Positions 6,525 through 13,699 of a stretch of 20,052 nucleotides of DNA are shown piece by piece. The stretch lies in assembly GCA_002345025.1 (NCBI GenBank), contig DDUX01000079.1, positions 1 through 20,052 on the forward strand. The letters run 5' to 3'. Each line of letters opens with the position of its first letter. The stretch's first letter is position 1. A program made the position numbers and the translations under genes. Below the pieces are notes generated by a model. It saw only the letters and a list, made by a program, of their open reading frames with translations. It was not told where the DNA came from and did not search any database. The stretch is from Candidatus Accumulibacter iunctus (GTDB taxonomy: Bacteria > Pseudomonadota > Gammaproteobacteria > Burkholderiales > Rhodocyclaceae).

Positions 6525-7106
6525 ATGCTCAGGCTGTTCATTCTTTGTCTTGCGGCCATGGCCTGCTCCTTGCCGGTGGGCGCCGATGAGCCGCCTGTGC
6601 CGCTTGGCGAACTGACCAAGCCAGGGCGGATACTGATGCTGAGGCATGCCCACGCGCCGGGGTTCGGCGACCCGCCGAATTTCGTCATCGGTGATTGTTC
6701 CACACAGCGCAATCTTGATGCCAGCGGTCGGGCTCAGGCACGACGGCTGGGAGACCGTCTGCGTGCGGTCGGCCTGGCGAAAGCAAGCGTCTTTTCGAGC
6801 CAGTGGTGCCGCGCACTCGAAACGGCCCGCCTGCTGGACCTTGGCCCGGTAGTGCCCTTGCCCGCGCTGAATTCCTTTTTCGAACGGCCGGACGATAGGC
6901 AAATGATTCTCGACGGCTTGCGGGCGTTCCTCGCCAAGTTGCCCGTCGATGGCCAGCCGGTGATCCTGGTCACCCATCAAGTCGTGGTGAACGCCTTCAC
7001 CCAGGCAACGCCTCCCGCCAGTGGCGGCAGTGTCTTTCAGAGCAACGGGACCGGGGCACCCAAGTGGCTTGGCGCCATCCCGGTGGAGGCGCGGGAAGCT
7101 TTATGA
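6525..7106 (+). CDS. Secreted histidine phosphatase superfamily protein
   Basis: 193 residues beginning at ATG 6525 with a near-perfect Shine-Dalgarno (AAGGAGG). The first ~20 residues form a signal peptide (MLRLFILCLAAMACSLPVGA, cleavage probably after GA), so it acts in the periplasm or outside. The phosphatase signature LRHA (His41, here RHA instead of RHG) provides the phosphohistidine nucleophile. The second conserved Arg is in SSQWCRALETA, and the late His is in VTHQ. Length and motif order fit the small branch-1 members of the family; the substrate cannot be read from the sequence. It is the last gene of the rightward run and converges on the LOV gene. Confidence 0.85.
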   Translation: MLRLFILCLAAMACSLPVGADEPPVPLGELTKPGRILMLRHAHAPGFGDPPNFVIGDCSTQRNLDASGRAQARRLGDRLRAVGLAKASVFSSQWCRALETARLLDLGPVVPLPALNSFFERPDDRQMILDGLRAFLAKLPVDGQPVILVTHQVVVNAFTQATPPASGGSVFQSNGTGAPKWLGAIPVEAREAL

Positions 7107-7109
7107 ACA

Positions 7110-7143
7110 AGCACTCCGGTCGACGCCCAAGCCTCGGAGTGTT
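7110..7143. terminator. Possible bidirectional terminator hairpin between convergent genes
   Basis: CACTCCG (7112-7118) pairs with CGGAGTG (7135-7141), extendable by two pairs including one G-U, around a ~16-nt loop. It starts a few bases after the histidine phosphatase stop, in the gap between convergent genes. There is no strong T-run, so it is only a candidate. Confidence 0.35.
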
Positions 7144-7178
7144 GTCCTGATGACTGACACCGTCGGCGGAAGTTCTGG

Positions 7179-7619
7179 TCAGGCTGACGGCCCGAAACTG
7201 AACTGGTCGCCTTCGCCGCTGGCCCTGAGTTGATCGGTGATGTCATACTGCACGCCGAGGTAGTAAATGACCTTGCCCTCGCGATCCAGCAGCGGGCGAA
7301 TCGACAGTCGATTGAAGAACAACTCACCGCTCTTGCGATAGTTACGCAAGGTCACCACGCAGCCCTCATTTTTCGCGAGCGCCGCGCGGATCACGGCCAA
7401 TGCTGGCTGTTCGCGCTCTTCTCCCTGCAAGAAGCGACAGTTGCGGCCGACAATCTCTCCTTGCGAGTAGCCGGATATCTCCTCGAAGACCTTGTTGGCA
7501 TAGACAATGGGGTTGTCGGGCAAGTCCGGGTCGGACAGGGTGATGCCATTGACACAGGCATCGAGAATCTGGGTAAGAACGTAGGGAATCAAACCATCGT
7601 CTTTCGCCGTCGTGAACAT
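7179..7619 (-). CDS. Short LOV-domain blue-light photoreceptor
   Basis: 146 residues from ATG 7619, with GGAGG 6 bases upstream. The protein is almost only one PAS/LOV domain (about 15-130) with short N- and C-terminal extensions and no fused output domain. The photoactive signature GRNCRFLQG is exact (Cys61, Arg62, Gln65). The other FMN-contact residues are present: Thr27, Asn42, Asn93 (in RNYRKSG), Asn103 (in FFNRLSI) and Gln124 (in GVQYDIT). By analogy with Pseudomonas putida short LOV proteins (SB1-/SB2-LOV) it should bind FMN, form a cysteinyl adduct under blue light and signal by dimer rearrangement through its terminal helices. It lies 52 bp downstream of the SRPBCC gene, probably in the same transcript, and faces the run holding the SDR, UbiB-like and CIA30 genes. 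The output partner is unknown. Confidence 0.93.
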   Translation of the reverse strand: MFTTAKDDGLIPYVLTQILDACVNGITLSDPDLPDNPIVYANKVFEEISGYSQGEIVGRNCRFLQGEEREQPALAVIRAALAKNEGCVVTLRNYRKSGELFFNRLSIRPLLDREGKVIYYLGVQYDITDQLRASGEGDQFSFGPSA

Positions 7620-7671
7620 CAGAGCCTCCGTGGACGTCAAATCTCGCAGCAATGCGATTGCTCTTGCACTG

Positions 7672-8124
7672 CTAGCCGTTGTTCAGCATTTCCTTTTCGA
7701 TCAGCAGCTTGAGCTTTCTTACCGTCCGCTTGACCCCATCCTGCAGCGCGATGCGCACCAGTTTTTCGAATGGGCGGACGCGCGGCTCCAGCGCTTGCAG
7801 CTCGAAGCTGAAGGTCAGCGACGTGGATGAACCACGGTCGTCGAATTCGTAGATCGAGCAATAGGGAGCCGAAACGCCCTTGAAACAGACGCGCTTGAGT
7901 GGCTCGAGTTCGGCCACCTCAAAAACGGATTCGGACTTGTGGCCCTGATCGACACGGACTTGGCGGGCCTGGAAACCCACCTGCACCGGGCCGACCGAGA
8001 GCGGCTCGAGACGCACCACTTCCGGCGACCAGCGGGGATAGTTGGTCACGAAATCAACGGCGACAAACTGATAGACCCGGTCGATCTCATCAAACACCAG
8101 AACTTCCGCTGTAGCGGTGATCAT
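7672..8124 (-). CDS. SRPBCC (START-like/polyketide cyclase fold) ligand-binding protein
   Basis: 150 residues from ATG 8124, with GAAGGA 7 bases upstream. The sequence has the SRPBCC layout: an initial beta strand (ITATAEVLVFDEIDRVYQFV), a VTNYPRWSPEV helix-turn, a long curved sheet (RVCFKGVSAPYCSIYEFDD and the following strands) and a long C-terminal helix ending in KLKLLIEKEM. Such proteins bind hydrophobic ligands; no catalytic residues can be assigned. There is no signal peptide or membrane helix. It is upstream of, and probably co-transcribed with, the short LOV gene, so a role in the same light-linked process is plausible but inferred. Confidence 0.82.
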   Translation of the reverse strand: MITATAEVLVFDEIDRVYQFVAVDFVTNYPRWSPEVVRLEPLSVGPVQVGFQARQVRVDQGHKSESVFEVAELEPLKRVCFKGVSAPYCSIYEFDDRGSSTSLTFSFELQALEPRVRPFEKLVRIALQDGVKRTVRKLKLLIEKEMLNNG

Positions 8125-8220
8125 TGGCCATCCTTCGCCATCGTTGCGTCGTGCTGCCTGCATCGATTCAGAAACGCTGGGCTGAGTGCCGCGTGCCCGG
8201 TTGCCGGCATCAACCGCGTC

Positions 8221-8249
8221 ATTCTAAGTCGTTCTGGTCCGGCTGTCCG
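8221..8249 (-). promoter_or_regulatory. Candidate promoter for the SRPBCC-LOV unit
   Basis: On the minus strand CGGACA (8249-8244) and TAGAAT (8226-8221) are separated by 17 bp; the -10 matches 5/6 and the -35 4/6. Transcription would start near 8214, leaving a ~90-nt leader. Confidence 0.4.
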
Positions 8250-8347
8250 CGCCTGCTGCACCGACCTCATGACTCTTGCGTCGGGCAGAGAACCGCTTAC
8301 GCCATCGAACGCCGATCGCGCGTGCGCGCAGCGCGCCGCCGTCACCT

Positions 8348-8378
8348 GAGCTGCGGCAGCGCACGGCTGCCGCAGCTC
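8348..8378. promoter_or_regulatory. Strong 13-bp perfect hairpin upstream of the MoxR gene
   Basis: GAGCTGCGGCAGC (8348-8360) and its exact complement (8366-8378) surround a 5-nt loop. It is followed by no T-run on either strand and lies between divergent genes, so it cannot serve as a terminator for either. A -10-like TACAAT at 8406-8411 follows, without a good -35, so the palindrome would sit around -70 to -40 of that start: an operator or upstream element is possible. The rest of 8125-8440 shows only the leftward promoter candidate. Confidence 0.4.
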
Positions 8379-8440
8379 GCGCGAACCGTGCCGCGAGATT
8401 GCGGGTACAATCGACGGGCACTTGCCGAGGGACTTTCACC

Positions 8441-9283
8441 ATGCGCTTCTCCGGATCAACCACTTACGTTACCACCCGCGACCTGAATCTGGCGGTCAAC
8501 GCCGCCATCACCCTGCAGCGACCGCTGCTGATCAAGGGCGAGCCCGGCACCGGCAAGACCATGCTCGCCGAGGAAGTGGCGGCGGCGCTTGGCCTGCCGC
8601 TCTTCCAGTGGCACATCAAGTCGACCACCAAGGCGCAGCAGGGTCTCTACGAGTACGACGCGGTTTCGCGCCTGCGCGACTCGCAGCTGGGTGAGGCGCG
8701 GGTTGCCGACATCGGCAGCTACATCGTCAAGGGAGTCCTGTGGCAGGCGTTCGAATGCGAAACGGCGTCGGTGGTGCTGATCGACGAGATCGACAAGGCG
8801 GACATCGAGTTTCCCAATGACCTGCTGCGCGAGCTCGACCGGATGGAGTTCTTTGTCTACGAGACGCGGCAGACCGTTCGCGCCCGCCAGCGGCCGGTCG
8901 TCTTCATCACTTCGAACAACGAGAAGGAACTGCCTGACGCCTTCCTTCGCCGCTGCTTTTTCCACTACATCCGCTTCCCCGACAAGGAGACGATGAAGTC
9001 GATCGTCGATGTCCATTTCCCCGGCCTCAAGCCGGCGCTGCTGCGCGAGGCGCTCGAGGTCTTTTTTGAACTGCGCGAGATTCCGGGCCTGAAGAAGAAG
9101 CCCTCGACCTCGGAACTGCTCGACTGGCTGAAGCTCCTTCTGGCCGAGGACATTCCTCCCGACGTCCTGCGCAGCAAGGACCAGAAGGCCGCCATACCAC
9201 CGCTGCATGGCGCCCTGCTGAAGAACGAGCAGGACGTGCATCTCTTCGAGCGTCTGATCTTCATGGCGCGCCACAACCGCTGA
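8441..9283 (+). CDS. MoxR-family AAA+ ATPase
   Basis: 280 residues from ATG 8441 with GAGGGA upstream. The AAA+ motifs are complete: Walker A GEPGTGKT (33-40), Walker B VVLIDEIDKAD (111-121), sensor 1 FITSNN (155-160) and the arginine-finger region FLRRCFFHYIRFP. Length and layout fit the MoxR clade, whose members act as chaperone-like ATPases working with VWA-domain partners to mature or assemble metalloenzymes or complexes. The partner is the next gene, 35 bp downstream. No dehydrogenase or other client gene is adjacent, so the target is unknown. Confidence 0.92.
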   Translation: MRFSGSTTYVTTRDLNLAVNAAITLQRPLLIKGEPGTGKTMLAEEVAAALGLPLFQWHIKSTTKAQQGLYEYDAVSRLRDSQLGEARVADIGSYIVKGVLWQAFECETASVVLIDEIDKADIEFPNDLLRELDRMEFFVYETRQTVRARQRPVVFITSNNEKELPDAFLRRCFFHYIRFPDKETMKSIVDVHFPGLKPALLREALEVFFELREIPGLKKKPSTSELLDWLKLLLAEDIPPDVLRSKDQKAAIPPLHGALLKNEQDVHLFERLIFMARHNR

Positions 9284-9318
9284 GGCCGCGCCGTGCACGG
9301 TGCCGATGACCGCCGACG

Positions 9319-10488
9319 ATGCTGATCGACTTCTTCCTGCACCTCAAGGCGAGCCGCCTGCCGGTGTCGATCAATGAGTTCCTGGCGCTGCTCGAAGCGC
9401 TGCAGCAGCACGTCATCGAGCACAGCATCGACGACTTCTACCTTCTTGCGCGCGCCGTTCTCGTCAAGGACGAAAGCCACTTCGACAAGTTCGACCGGGC
9501 TTTTGGCGAGTACTTCAAGGGCGTCGAGGCGCTGCCTGGAATGGAAGTGCTGATCCCGGAAGACTGGCTGCGGCGGGCGGTCCGGAAGCACCTCAGCGAC
9601 GCCGAACGGGCCCAGCTCGAGAAGCTCGGCTGGGAGAAGCTGATGGAGACCTTCAGGCAGCGCCTGGCCGAGCAGAAGGAGCGTCACTCCGGCGGCAACA
9701 AGTGGATCGGCAGCGGCGGCAGTTCACCCTTCGGCCATGGCGGTACGCATCCCGAAGGGATCCGGCTGGGCGGCCGGAGCGAGAACCGGTCGGCGGTGAA
9801 GGTCTGGGAGAAGCGGGAGTACCGCAACCTCGACGACAGCGTCGAACTCGGCACGCGCAACATCAAGGTCGCGCTGCGCCGCCTGCGCCGCTTCGCGCGC
9901 GAGGGTGCCGCCGAGGAACTCGACCTCGAGGGGACGATCGCCGGCACGGCGCGCAACGCCGGCTGGCTCGATCTGAAACTGCGGCCGGAGCGGCACAACG
10001 CCGTCAAGGTCCTGCTGCTGCTCGACATCGGCGGCTCGATGGATGATCACATCCGCGTCTGCGAGGAGCTTTTCTCCGCTTGCCGCAGCGAGTTCAAGCA
10101 CCTCGAACACTACTACTTCCACAACTGCGTTTACGACTACCTGTGGCGCGACAACCGCCGTCGCCACAGCGAGCGGATCCCGACGCACGACGTACTGCAC
10201 AAGTACGGCAACGACTACAAGCTGATCTTCGTCGGCGACGCCTCGATGAGCCCCTACGAGCTGCTGCAAGCCAACGGCAGCATCGAGTTCAACAATGCCG
10301 AACCCGGTGCCGCCTGGTTGCGCCGTCTCACAGACACCTGGCCGCACAGCATCTGGCTCAACCCCGAATCAGAGCATTCGTGGCCGTACCGGCAATCGAC
10401 CTCGCTGATCCACAATCTGCTCGGCGGCCGCATGTTCCCGCTGACGCTCGACGGGCTCGAGCGGGGGATGCGTCTGCTGAGCAAGTAG
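9319..10488 (+). CDS. CoxE-like VWA-domain protein, partner of the MoxR ATPase
   Basis: 389 residues. The N-terminal ~140 residues are helical (MLIDFFLHLKASRLPVSINE at the start), followed by a Gly/Ser-rich linker (about 130-160). The C-terminal von Willebrand A fold begins at VKVLLLLDIGGSMDD with a MIDAS-like DxGxS (Asp236, Gly238, Ser240); the third residue is Gly instead of Ser, which is usual in this CoxE-type subfamily. The conserved FHNCVYDYLW and KLIFVGDASMSPYEL stretches follow. No signal peptide. The ATG at 9319 has no clear Shine-Dalgarno. It forms an operon with the MoxR gene; such pairs are thought to act as a metal-loading or remodelling machine. It ends 29 bp from the convergent 5'-nucleotidase gene. 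Confidence 0.9.
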   Translation: MLIDFFLHLKASRLPVSINEFLALLEALQQHVIEHSIDDFYLLARAVLVKDESHFDKFDRAFGEYFKGVEALPGMEVLIPEDWLRRAVRKHLSDAERAQLEKLGWEKLMETFRQRLAEQKERHSGGNKWIGSGGSSPFGHGGTHPEGIRLGGRSENRSAVKVWEKREYRNLDDSVELGTRNIKVALRRLRRFAREGAAEELDLEGTIAGTARNAGWLDLKLRPERHNAVKVLLLLDIGGSMDDHIRVCEELFSACRSEFKHLEHYYFHNCVYDYLWRDNRRRHSERIPTHDVLHKYGNDYKLIFVGDASMSPYELLQANGSIEFNNAEPGAAWLRRLTDTWPHSIWLNPESEHSWPYRQSTSLIHNLLGGRMFPLTLDGLERGMRLLSK

Positions 10489-10517
10489 CCGCACGCATCG
10501 TGCTCCCCGCCGACGCT

Positions 10518-12386
10518 TCAGGGCAGTTGGCTGCCGTCGCGTCCGATCACCTGCTGGTGGCTGTAGTCGGTCGCCGGCGGGCGAGCGACCGTGCCGCGCG
10601 CCTGCAGGTAATCGACGAAGGTCTGCGTATAGTTGAGATAGGTGTTGATGCTGCGGCCTGCCTGGTTGAGGCCGGCGAGCGTCGCGTAGCCGTCACCGCC
10701 GGTTGCCAGATAATCGCTGGTGACCAGCGTGTAGTTCCGCTGCGGGTCGAGGGGCTGCCAGGTCTCGCTGCCCTTCGCCAGGACCTCGATCCGGCTGAAA
10801 CGACGCCCGCGCGGCTGTGTCAGGTCGAGCCGCCAGCGCAGGCCGGCAGCGTAGGGGTGCGAGCCATCCGAACCGCCACTGTCGAGGTAGTTGCCGACGC
10901 CATCTTCGAGGACTTCGACGAGTTGGCGACCACTGAGCTGCACTTCGTAGAGGACGTTGGTGTAGGGCAGGACGCTGTACGCGGTGCTGTAGCTGACATC
11001 GCCCGGTGGCAGCGGCGCGCGGATGCCGCCGCCATTCTGCAGCGCGACGTCAGCGAGCTTGCTGGCCTGGCGATAGGCTTCGGCGACCGCTTGCGCGATG
11101 TCGCTGCCGCGCGCCAGCCGGTTCGCGTTCTCGCAGCCAGTGACGCCGCTGCTGCGGTTGGTCGCTTCGCCGGGAACCCGCACCAGGCAGAGCGATTCGG
11201 TGGCTGTGCCGATCCTCTGCCGTTTCATGTCGTCGAGGCGGCTGGCGTAGCGCGCGAGCTCCGCCTGCGCGAGCGGGTCGGGCGTGACGATACGGGCGCC
11301 GGAGCCCTGCAGCGCGTCGACGATGCGGCTGCGCGTCGCCGCGTTGATGGCGACGAAGGCGTTGCTGGCATCCTTCTGCCGGAAGTCGTCGCCGAGCGGC
11401 AGCGTCACCGAGCCGCTGCAGCTCGCGACGGCTGCGCGCTCGTCAAAGCGCACCTCCAGCAGGCCGAAGACCTTGGCGTATTCCCAGGCTTGGCCGATAC
11501 AGACCGGATCGCCGTCGCGGTTGCTGACGACGGTCGGGTAGGGCCCCGCCGCCGCGGTGATGCCGATCGCTGAAAAGTCGCCGAGCAGGGTATGCGAATC
11601 ACCACCGATGATGACATCGACCTCGCTGAGTCGTGCCGCCATCGCCTTGTCGGCCTCGTAGCCCTGGTGGGTGACGAGAATGATGTGACGGATGCCGCGT
11701 TCGCGCAGGCCGTCGATCGTCCGCTGCGCCGTCTCGACTTCGTCGAGGAAGCGGGTCGTCGGCAGCGGGCGCGACGAGTTCATCGTCTTGCCGCGCACCT
11801 CGATGCCGATGATGCCAACGGTGGTGTTGCCGAACTGCCGCAAGAGATAAGGCTGAAGGTAGTCGTTGCCGCGCATCGGCGCCAATGGCGAGCCGATCGC
11901 CGGCTCGACGTTGGCGGCGAGAACGGCTGTCCGGCACGGTCCCTTGCGCAGGTGGTCGAGAAAGCGCCGCAGCCCGGCGTCGCCTTCGTCGAACTCGTGG
12001 TTGCCGAGCTCGAAGGCATCAAAACAGACGGTGTTCATCAGTGCCGCGTCCGCCTCGCCGTTGTACAGCGTGTGGTACAGCGTGCCGGTCATCGCGTCGC
12101 CAGCGTGGATCTTCAGCAGGTTCGGCAGCCCCGAGCTGGCCCGGAAGAGCGTCGTCAGCCGGGGAAAGCCGCCCACCTCGACACGTGTCGGCACGCCGTC
12201 GAGCCGCAGTTCGAAGTCGGGCTGCGGCTCGAGGTTGGAGTGGTGATCGTTGATGTGGGCGATGTGGATCTCGAGACCGGTCGACGGGCCGGGGGCTGGC
12301 GGTGCGGTCGTCTGGCAGGCGGCAAGCACGCAGCTGAGGACGAGCAGGCCGGAAGACAGACGGGCGGGGCAGGACTGGTGGCGCAT
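10518..12386 (-). CDS. Bifunctional metallophosphatase/5'-nucleotidase lipoprotein
   Basis: 622 residues from ATG 12386. The N-terminus is a lipoprotein signal peptide with lipobox LAAC (Cys24), so the enzyme should be anchored in the periplasm or outer membrane; longer upstream reading is antisense or leader sequence. The calcineurin-like metallophosphatase domain carries IAHINDHHSNLEP (Asp47, His49), HAGDAMTGT, ELGNHEFDEGD, ILVTHQGYEAD and IIGGDSHTLLGD, all five blocks of dinuclear metal binding. The C-terminal 5'-nucleotidase domain has ADVALQNGGGIRAPLPPGD, YSVLPYTNVL and LVTSDYLATGGDGY for substrate binding. It should hydrolyse extracytoplasmic nucleotides to nucleosides and phosphate for salvage. 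The gene is monocistronic between convergent and divergent neighbours. Confidence 0.9.
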   Translation of the reverse strand: MRHQSCPARLSSGLLVLSCVLAACQTTAPPAPGPSTGLEIHIAHINDHHSNLEPQPDFELRLDGVPTRVEVGGFPRLTTLFRASSGLPNLLKIHAGDAMTGTLYHTLYNGEADAALMNTVCFDAFELGNHEFDEGDAGLRRFLDHLRKGPCRTAVLAANVEPAIGSPLAPMRGNDYLQPYLLRQFGNTTVGIIGIEVRGKTMNSSRPLPTTRFLDEVETAQRTIDGLRERGIRHIILVTHQGYEADKAMAARLSEVDVIIGGDSHTLLGDFSAIGITAAAGPYPTVVSNRDGDPVCIGQAWEYAKVFGLLEVRFDERAAVASCSGSVTLPLGDDFRQKDASNAFVAINAATRSRIVDALQGSGARIVTPDPLAQAELARYASRLDDMKRQRIGTATESLCLVRVPGEATNRSSGVTGCENANRLARGSDIAQAVAEAYRQASKLADVALQNGGGIRAPLPPGDVSYSTAYSVLPYTNVLYEVQLSGRQLVEVLEDGVGNYLDSGGSDGSHPYAAGLRWRLDLTQPRGRRFSRIEVLAKGSETWQPLDPQRNYTLVTSDYLATGGDGYATLAGLNQAGRSINTYLNYTQTFVDYLQARGTVARPPATDYSHQQVIGRDGSQLP

Positions 12387-12696
12387 GACGGTGGTCCGGC
12401 GGGCTGGCTCGGCGAGGCAGCAGGGGTTGCGGGATGAAACCACAGCATAAACCCTGCCGCTCGCGTCTGCCAGCGCTCTGGCTGTCGTGCCGGCGGCGGC
12501 ATCTGGCCGCGCCGCACGTTCGCCGGTGCCGTTATCGCGCGGTGCCCGTGCCCGCGGCGAACGCCGGCTCCGGTCTTGGTGATTGCGCGGGCTGCTGTTA
12601 GACTGGTTCGCGGCCAGTGGCGAATGCGGTGCGCTCTGGCGGGCCGGTTCGCGCAGCGCCAATCGGCGCGGGGCACTCACACTCAGGGAGAAGGAA
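12387..12696. other. 310-bp divergent intergenic region
   Basis: Separates the 5'-nucleotidase (leftward) from the Kbp-like gene (rightward). It holds a weak rightward promoter candidate (12576-12603) and an 8-bp perfect inverted repeat, GTTCGCCG (12518-12525) with CGGCGAAC (12555-12562), around a GC-rich 29-nt loop. ORFs crossing it are extensions of the flanking genes or shadows with no recognisable protein. No RNA gene was recognised. Confidence 0.5.
12576..12603 (+). promoter_or_regulatory. Weak promoter candidate for the Kbp-like gene
   Basis: TTGGTG (12576-12581), a 16-bp spacer and TTAGAC (12598-12603). Matches to consensus are modest, but the spacing and position about 90 bp before the ATG are reasonable. 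Confidence 0.25.
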
Positions 12697-13209
12697 ATGG
12701 GATTGTTCGACTTCGTCAAGGCAGCCGGCGAGAAGCTGTTTCGTGCCGGCGACACCGACTCGGCAGCAGCGGCAGCGGCTGCTGCGCCCGATGATCAGGC
12801 GGCGCAGGCGCACCTGGACGAGCTGAATCGAACGGCTGGCGACGCGATCGAGGCGTACATCAACACGCAGGGCCTGGCGGTGACCGGTCTGACGGTGACC
12901 TTCGATGGCGCCAGAGGTGCGGCGACGGTCTTCGGCGTTGCCGGCGACCAGGCAAGCAAGGAGAAGATCCTCCTCTGTTGTGGCAACGTGGCCGGCGTCT
13001 CGCAGGTCAACGACATGCTGTCGGTCGATCAGGGCGCACCCGAAGCGAGCTTCTACACCGTCGTGTCGGGTGACAACCTGTCGAAGATTGCCAAGGCGCA
13101 CTATGCCGACGCCAACAAGTACATGGCGATCTTCGAGGCCAACAAGCCGATGCTCGGCCATCCGGACCGGATCTATCCCGGTCAGGTGCTGCGCATTCCA
13201 CCTCTGTAA
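12697..13209 (+). CDS. kbp: Kbp/YgaU-like BON + LysM domain protein
   Basis: 170 residues from ATG 12697, with a GGAGAAGGA Shine-Dalgarno. It matches E. coli Kbp (YgaU, 149 aa) in order: MGLFDFVKAAGEKLF at the start, a BON domain (about 40-110; TVFGVAGDQASKEKILLCCGNVAGV) and a C-terminal LysM domain (about 120-168; FYTVVSGDNLSKIAKAHYAD, then IFEANKPMLGHPDRIYPGQVLRIP). An Ala-rich linker (eight Ala in a row, residues 28-35) makes it about 20 residues longer than Kbp. There is no signal peptide, as in Kbp, which is a cytosolic potassium-binding protein linked to osmotic stress. It is followed by the stress-type GlsB/YeaQ membrane gene 84 bp downstream. Confidence 0.92.
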   Translation: MGLFDFVKAAGEKLFRAGDTDSAAAAAAAAPDDQAAQAHLDELNRTAGDAIEAYINTQGLAVTGLTVTFDGARGAATVFGVAGDQASKEKILLCCGNVAGVSQVNDMLSVDQGAPEASFYTVVSGDNLSKIAKAHYADANKYMAIFEANKPMLGHPDRIYPGQVLRIPPL

Positions 13210-13293
13210 GCCGTTGCACGGCCATCATTCACCGGGTTTCGCGAGCACGCAGCCCGCCGCCCGGAATTCTTCAGCTTCGTTCGGAAGTCGTTG

Positions 13294-13545
13294 ATGGGTA
13301 TCGTCTGGACAATCGTCCTGGGCTTCGTCATTGGTGTGATTGCCAAGCTGCTGCATCCCGGCAAGGAGAACATGGGCTTCATCGTCACCGTCCTGCTTGG
13401 CATCGCTGGCTCGCTGTGTGCCGGCCTGGTGGGCCAGCTTCTCGGCTGGTACCAGGCCGGCGAGGGCGCCGGATTCATCGCTTCGGTGATCATGGCGGTG
13501 ATCCTGCTGGTCATCTACGGGCGCTTGCGCGGCAGGTCGTCGTAG
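13294..13545 (+). CDS. GlsB/YeaQ/YmgE family stress-response membrane protein
   Basis: 83 residues from ATG 13294 (an in-frame TTG at 13291 is possible). It has the transglycosylase-associated family pattern (PF04226): MGIVWTIVLGFVIGVIAKLLHPG forms the first helix with its conserved GxIAK, then FIVTVLLGIAGSLCAGLVGQ, a GAGFIASVIMAVILLVIYG last helix and a basic end (RLRGRSS). Three membrane helices are expected in the inner membrane. Members are general-stress proteins of unknown biochemical role. The Shine-Dalgarno is weak (CGGAAG). Confidence 0.85.
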   Translation: MGIVWTIVLGFVIGVIAKLLHPGKENMGFIVTVLLGIAGSLCAGLVGQLLGWYQAGEGAGFIASVIMAVILLVIYGRLRGRSS

Positions 13546-13580
13546 TCTTCCCGTGGTGGTTGCCCGTTCCTGCACTGACT

Positions 13581-13629
13581 AACGGTCATGACTTTCGACA
13601 CACCCCTGATGATGAAAGTCGTGACCGTT
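13581..13629. terminator. Long inverted repeat, probable bidirectional terminator
   Basis: A 16-bp arm at 13581-13596 (AACGGTCATGACTTTC) pairs with 13614-13629 with a single mismatch around a 17-nt loop. TTTT with pyrimidines follows on the plus strand, and the gap lies between convergent genes (GlsB-like and esterase), so termination in both directions is plausible. Confidence 0.5.
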
Positions 13630-13644
13630 TTCCTCATCCCCGGC

Positions 13645-13668
13645 CCTTCTCCCGCGCACGGTAGAAGG
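13645..13668. repeat. Palindromic intergenic repeat unit
   Basis: CCTTCTCCCG (13645-13654) and CGGTAGAAGG (13659-13668) form a 10-bp stem with one mismatch and a 4-nt loop. The flanking CTCATCCCCGGCCCTTCTCCC text resembles a dispersed intergenic palindrome seen in many proteobacterial genomes. A third small stem, AGTCGC/GCGACT, follows at 13678-13693. Confidence 0.4.
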
Positions 13669-13699
13669 AGATTCGCGAGTCGCAGACGCGACTTTCACA

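Noticed and set aside
10080..11573. 497-codon plus-strand ORF spanning the end of the VWA gene and much of the 5'-nucleotidase gene
   Set aside because: Its translation is low-complexity Arg/Ala-rich, and it overlaps two genes with complete family motifs.
11592..12437. 281-codon plus-strand ORF opposite the 5'-nucleotidase
   Set aside because: Antisense shadow; the minus strand carries all metallophosphatase motifs and a lipoprotein signal.
12387..12755. Extended N-terminus for the 5'-nucleotidase
   Set aside because: The extension would bury a clear lipoprotein signal peptide and would overlap the divergent Kbp-like gene.
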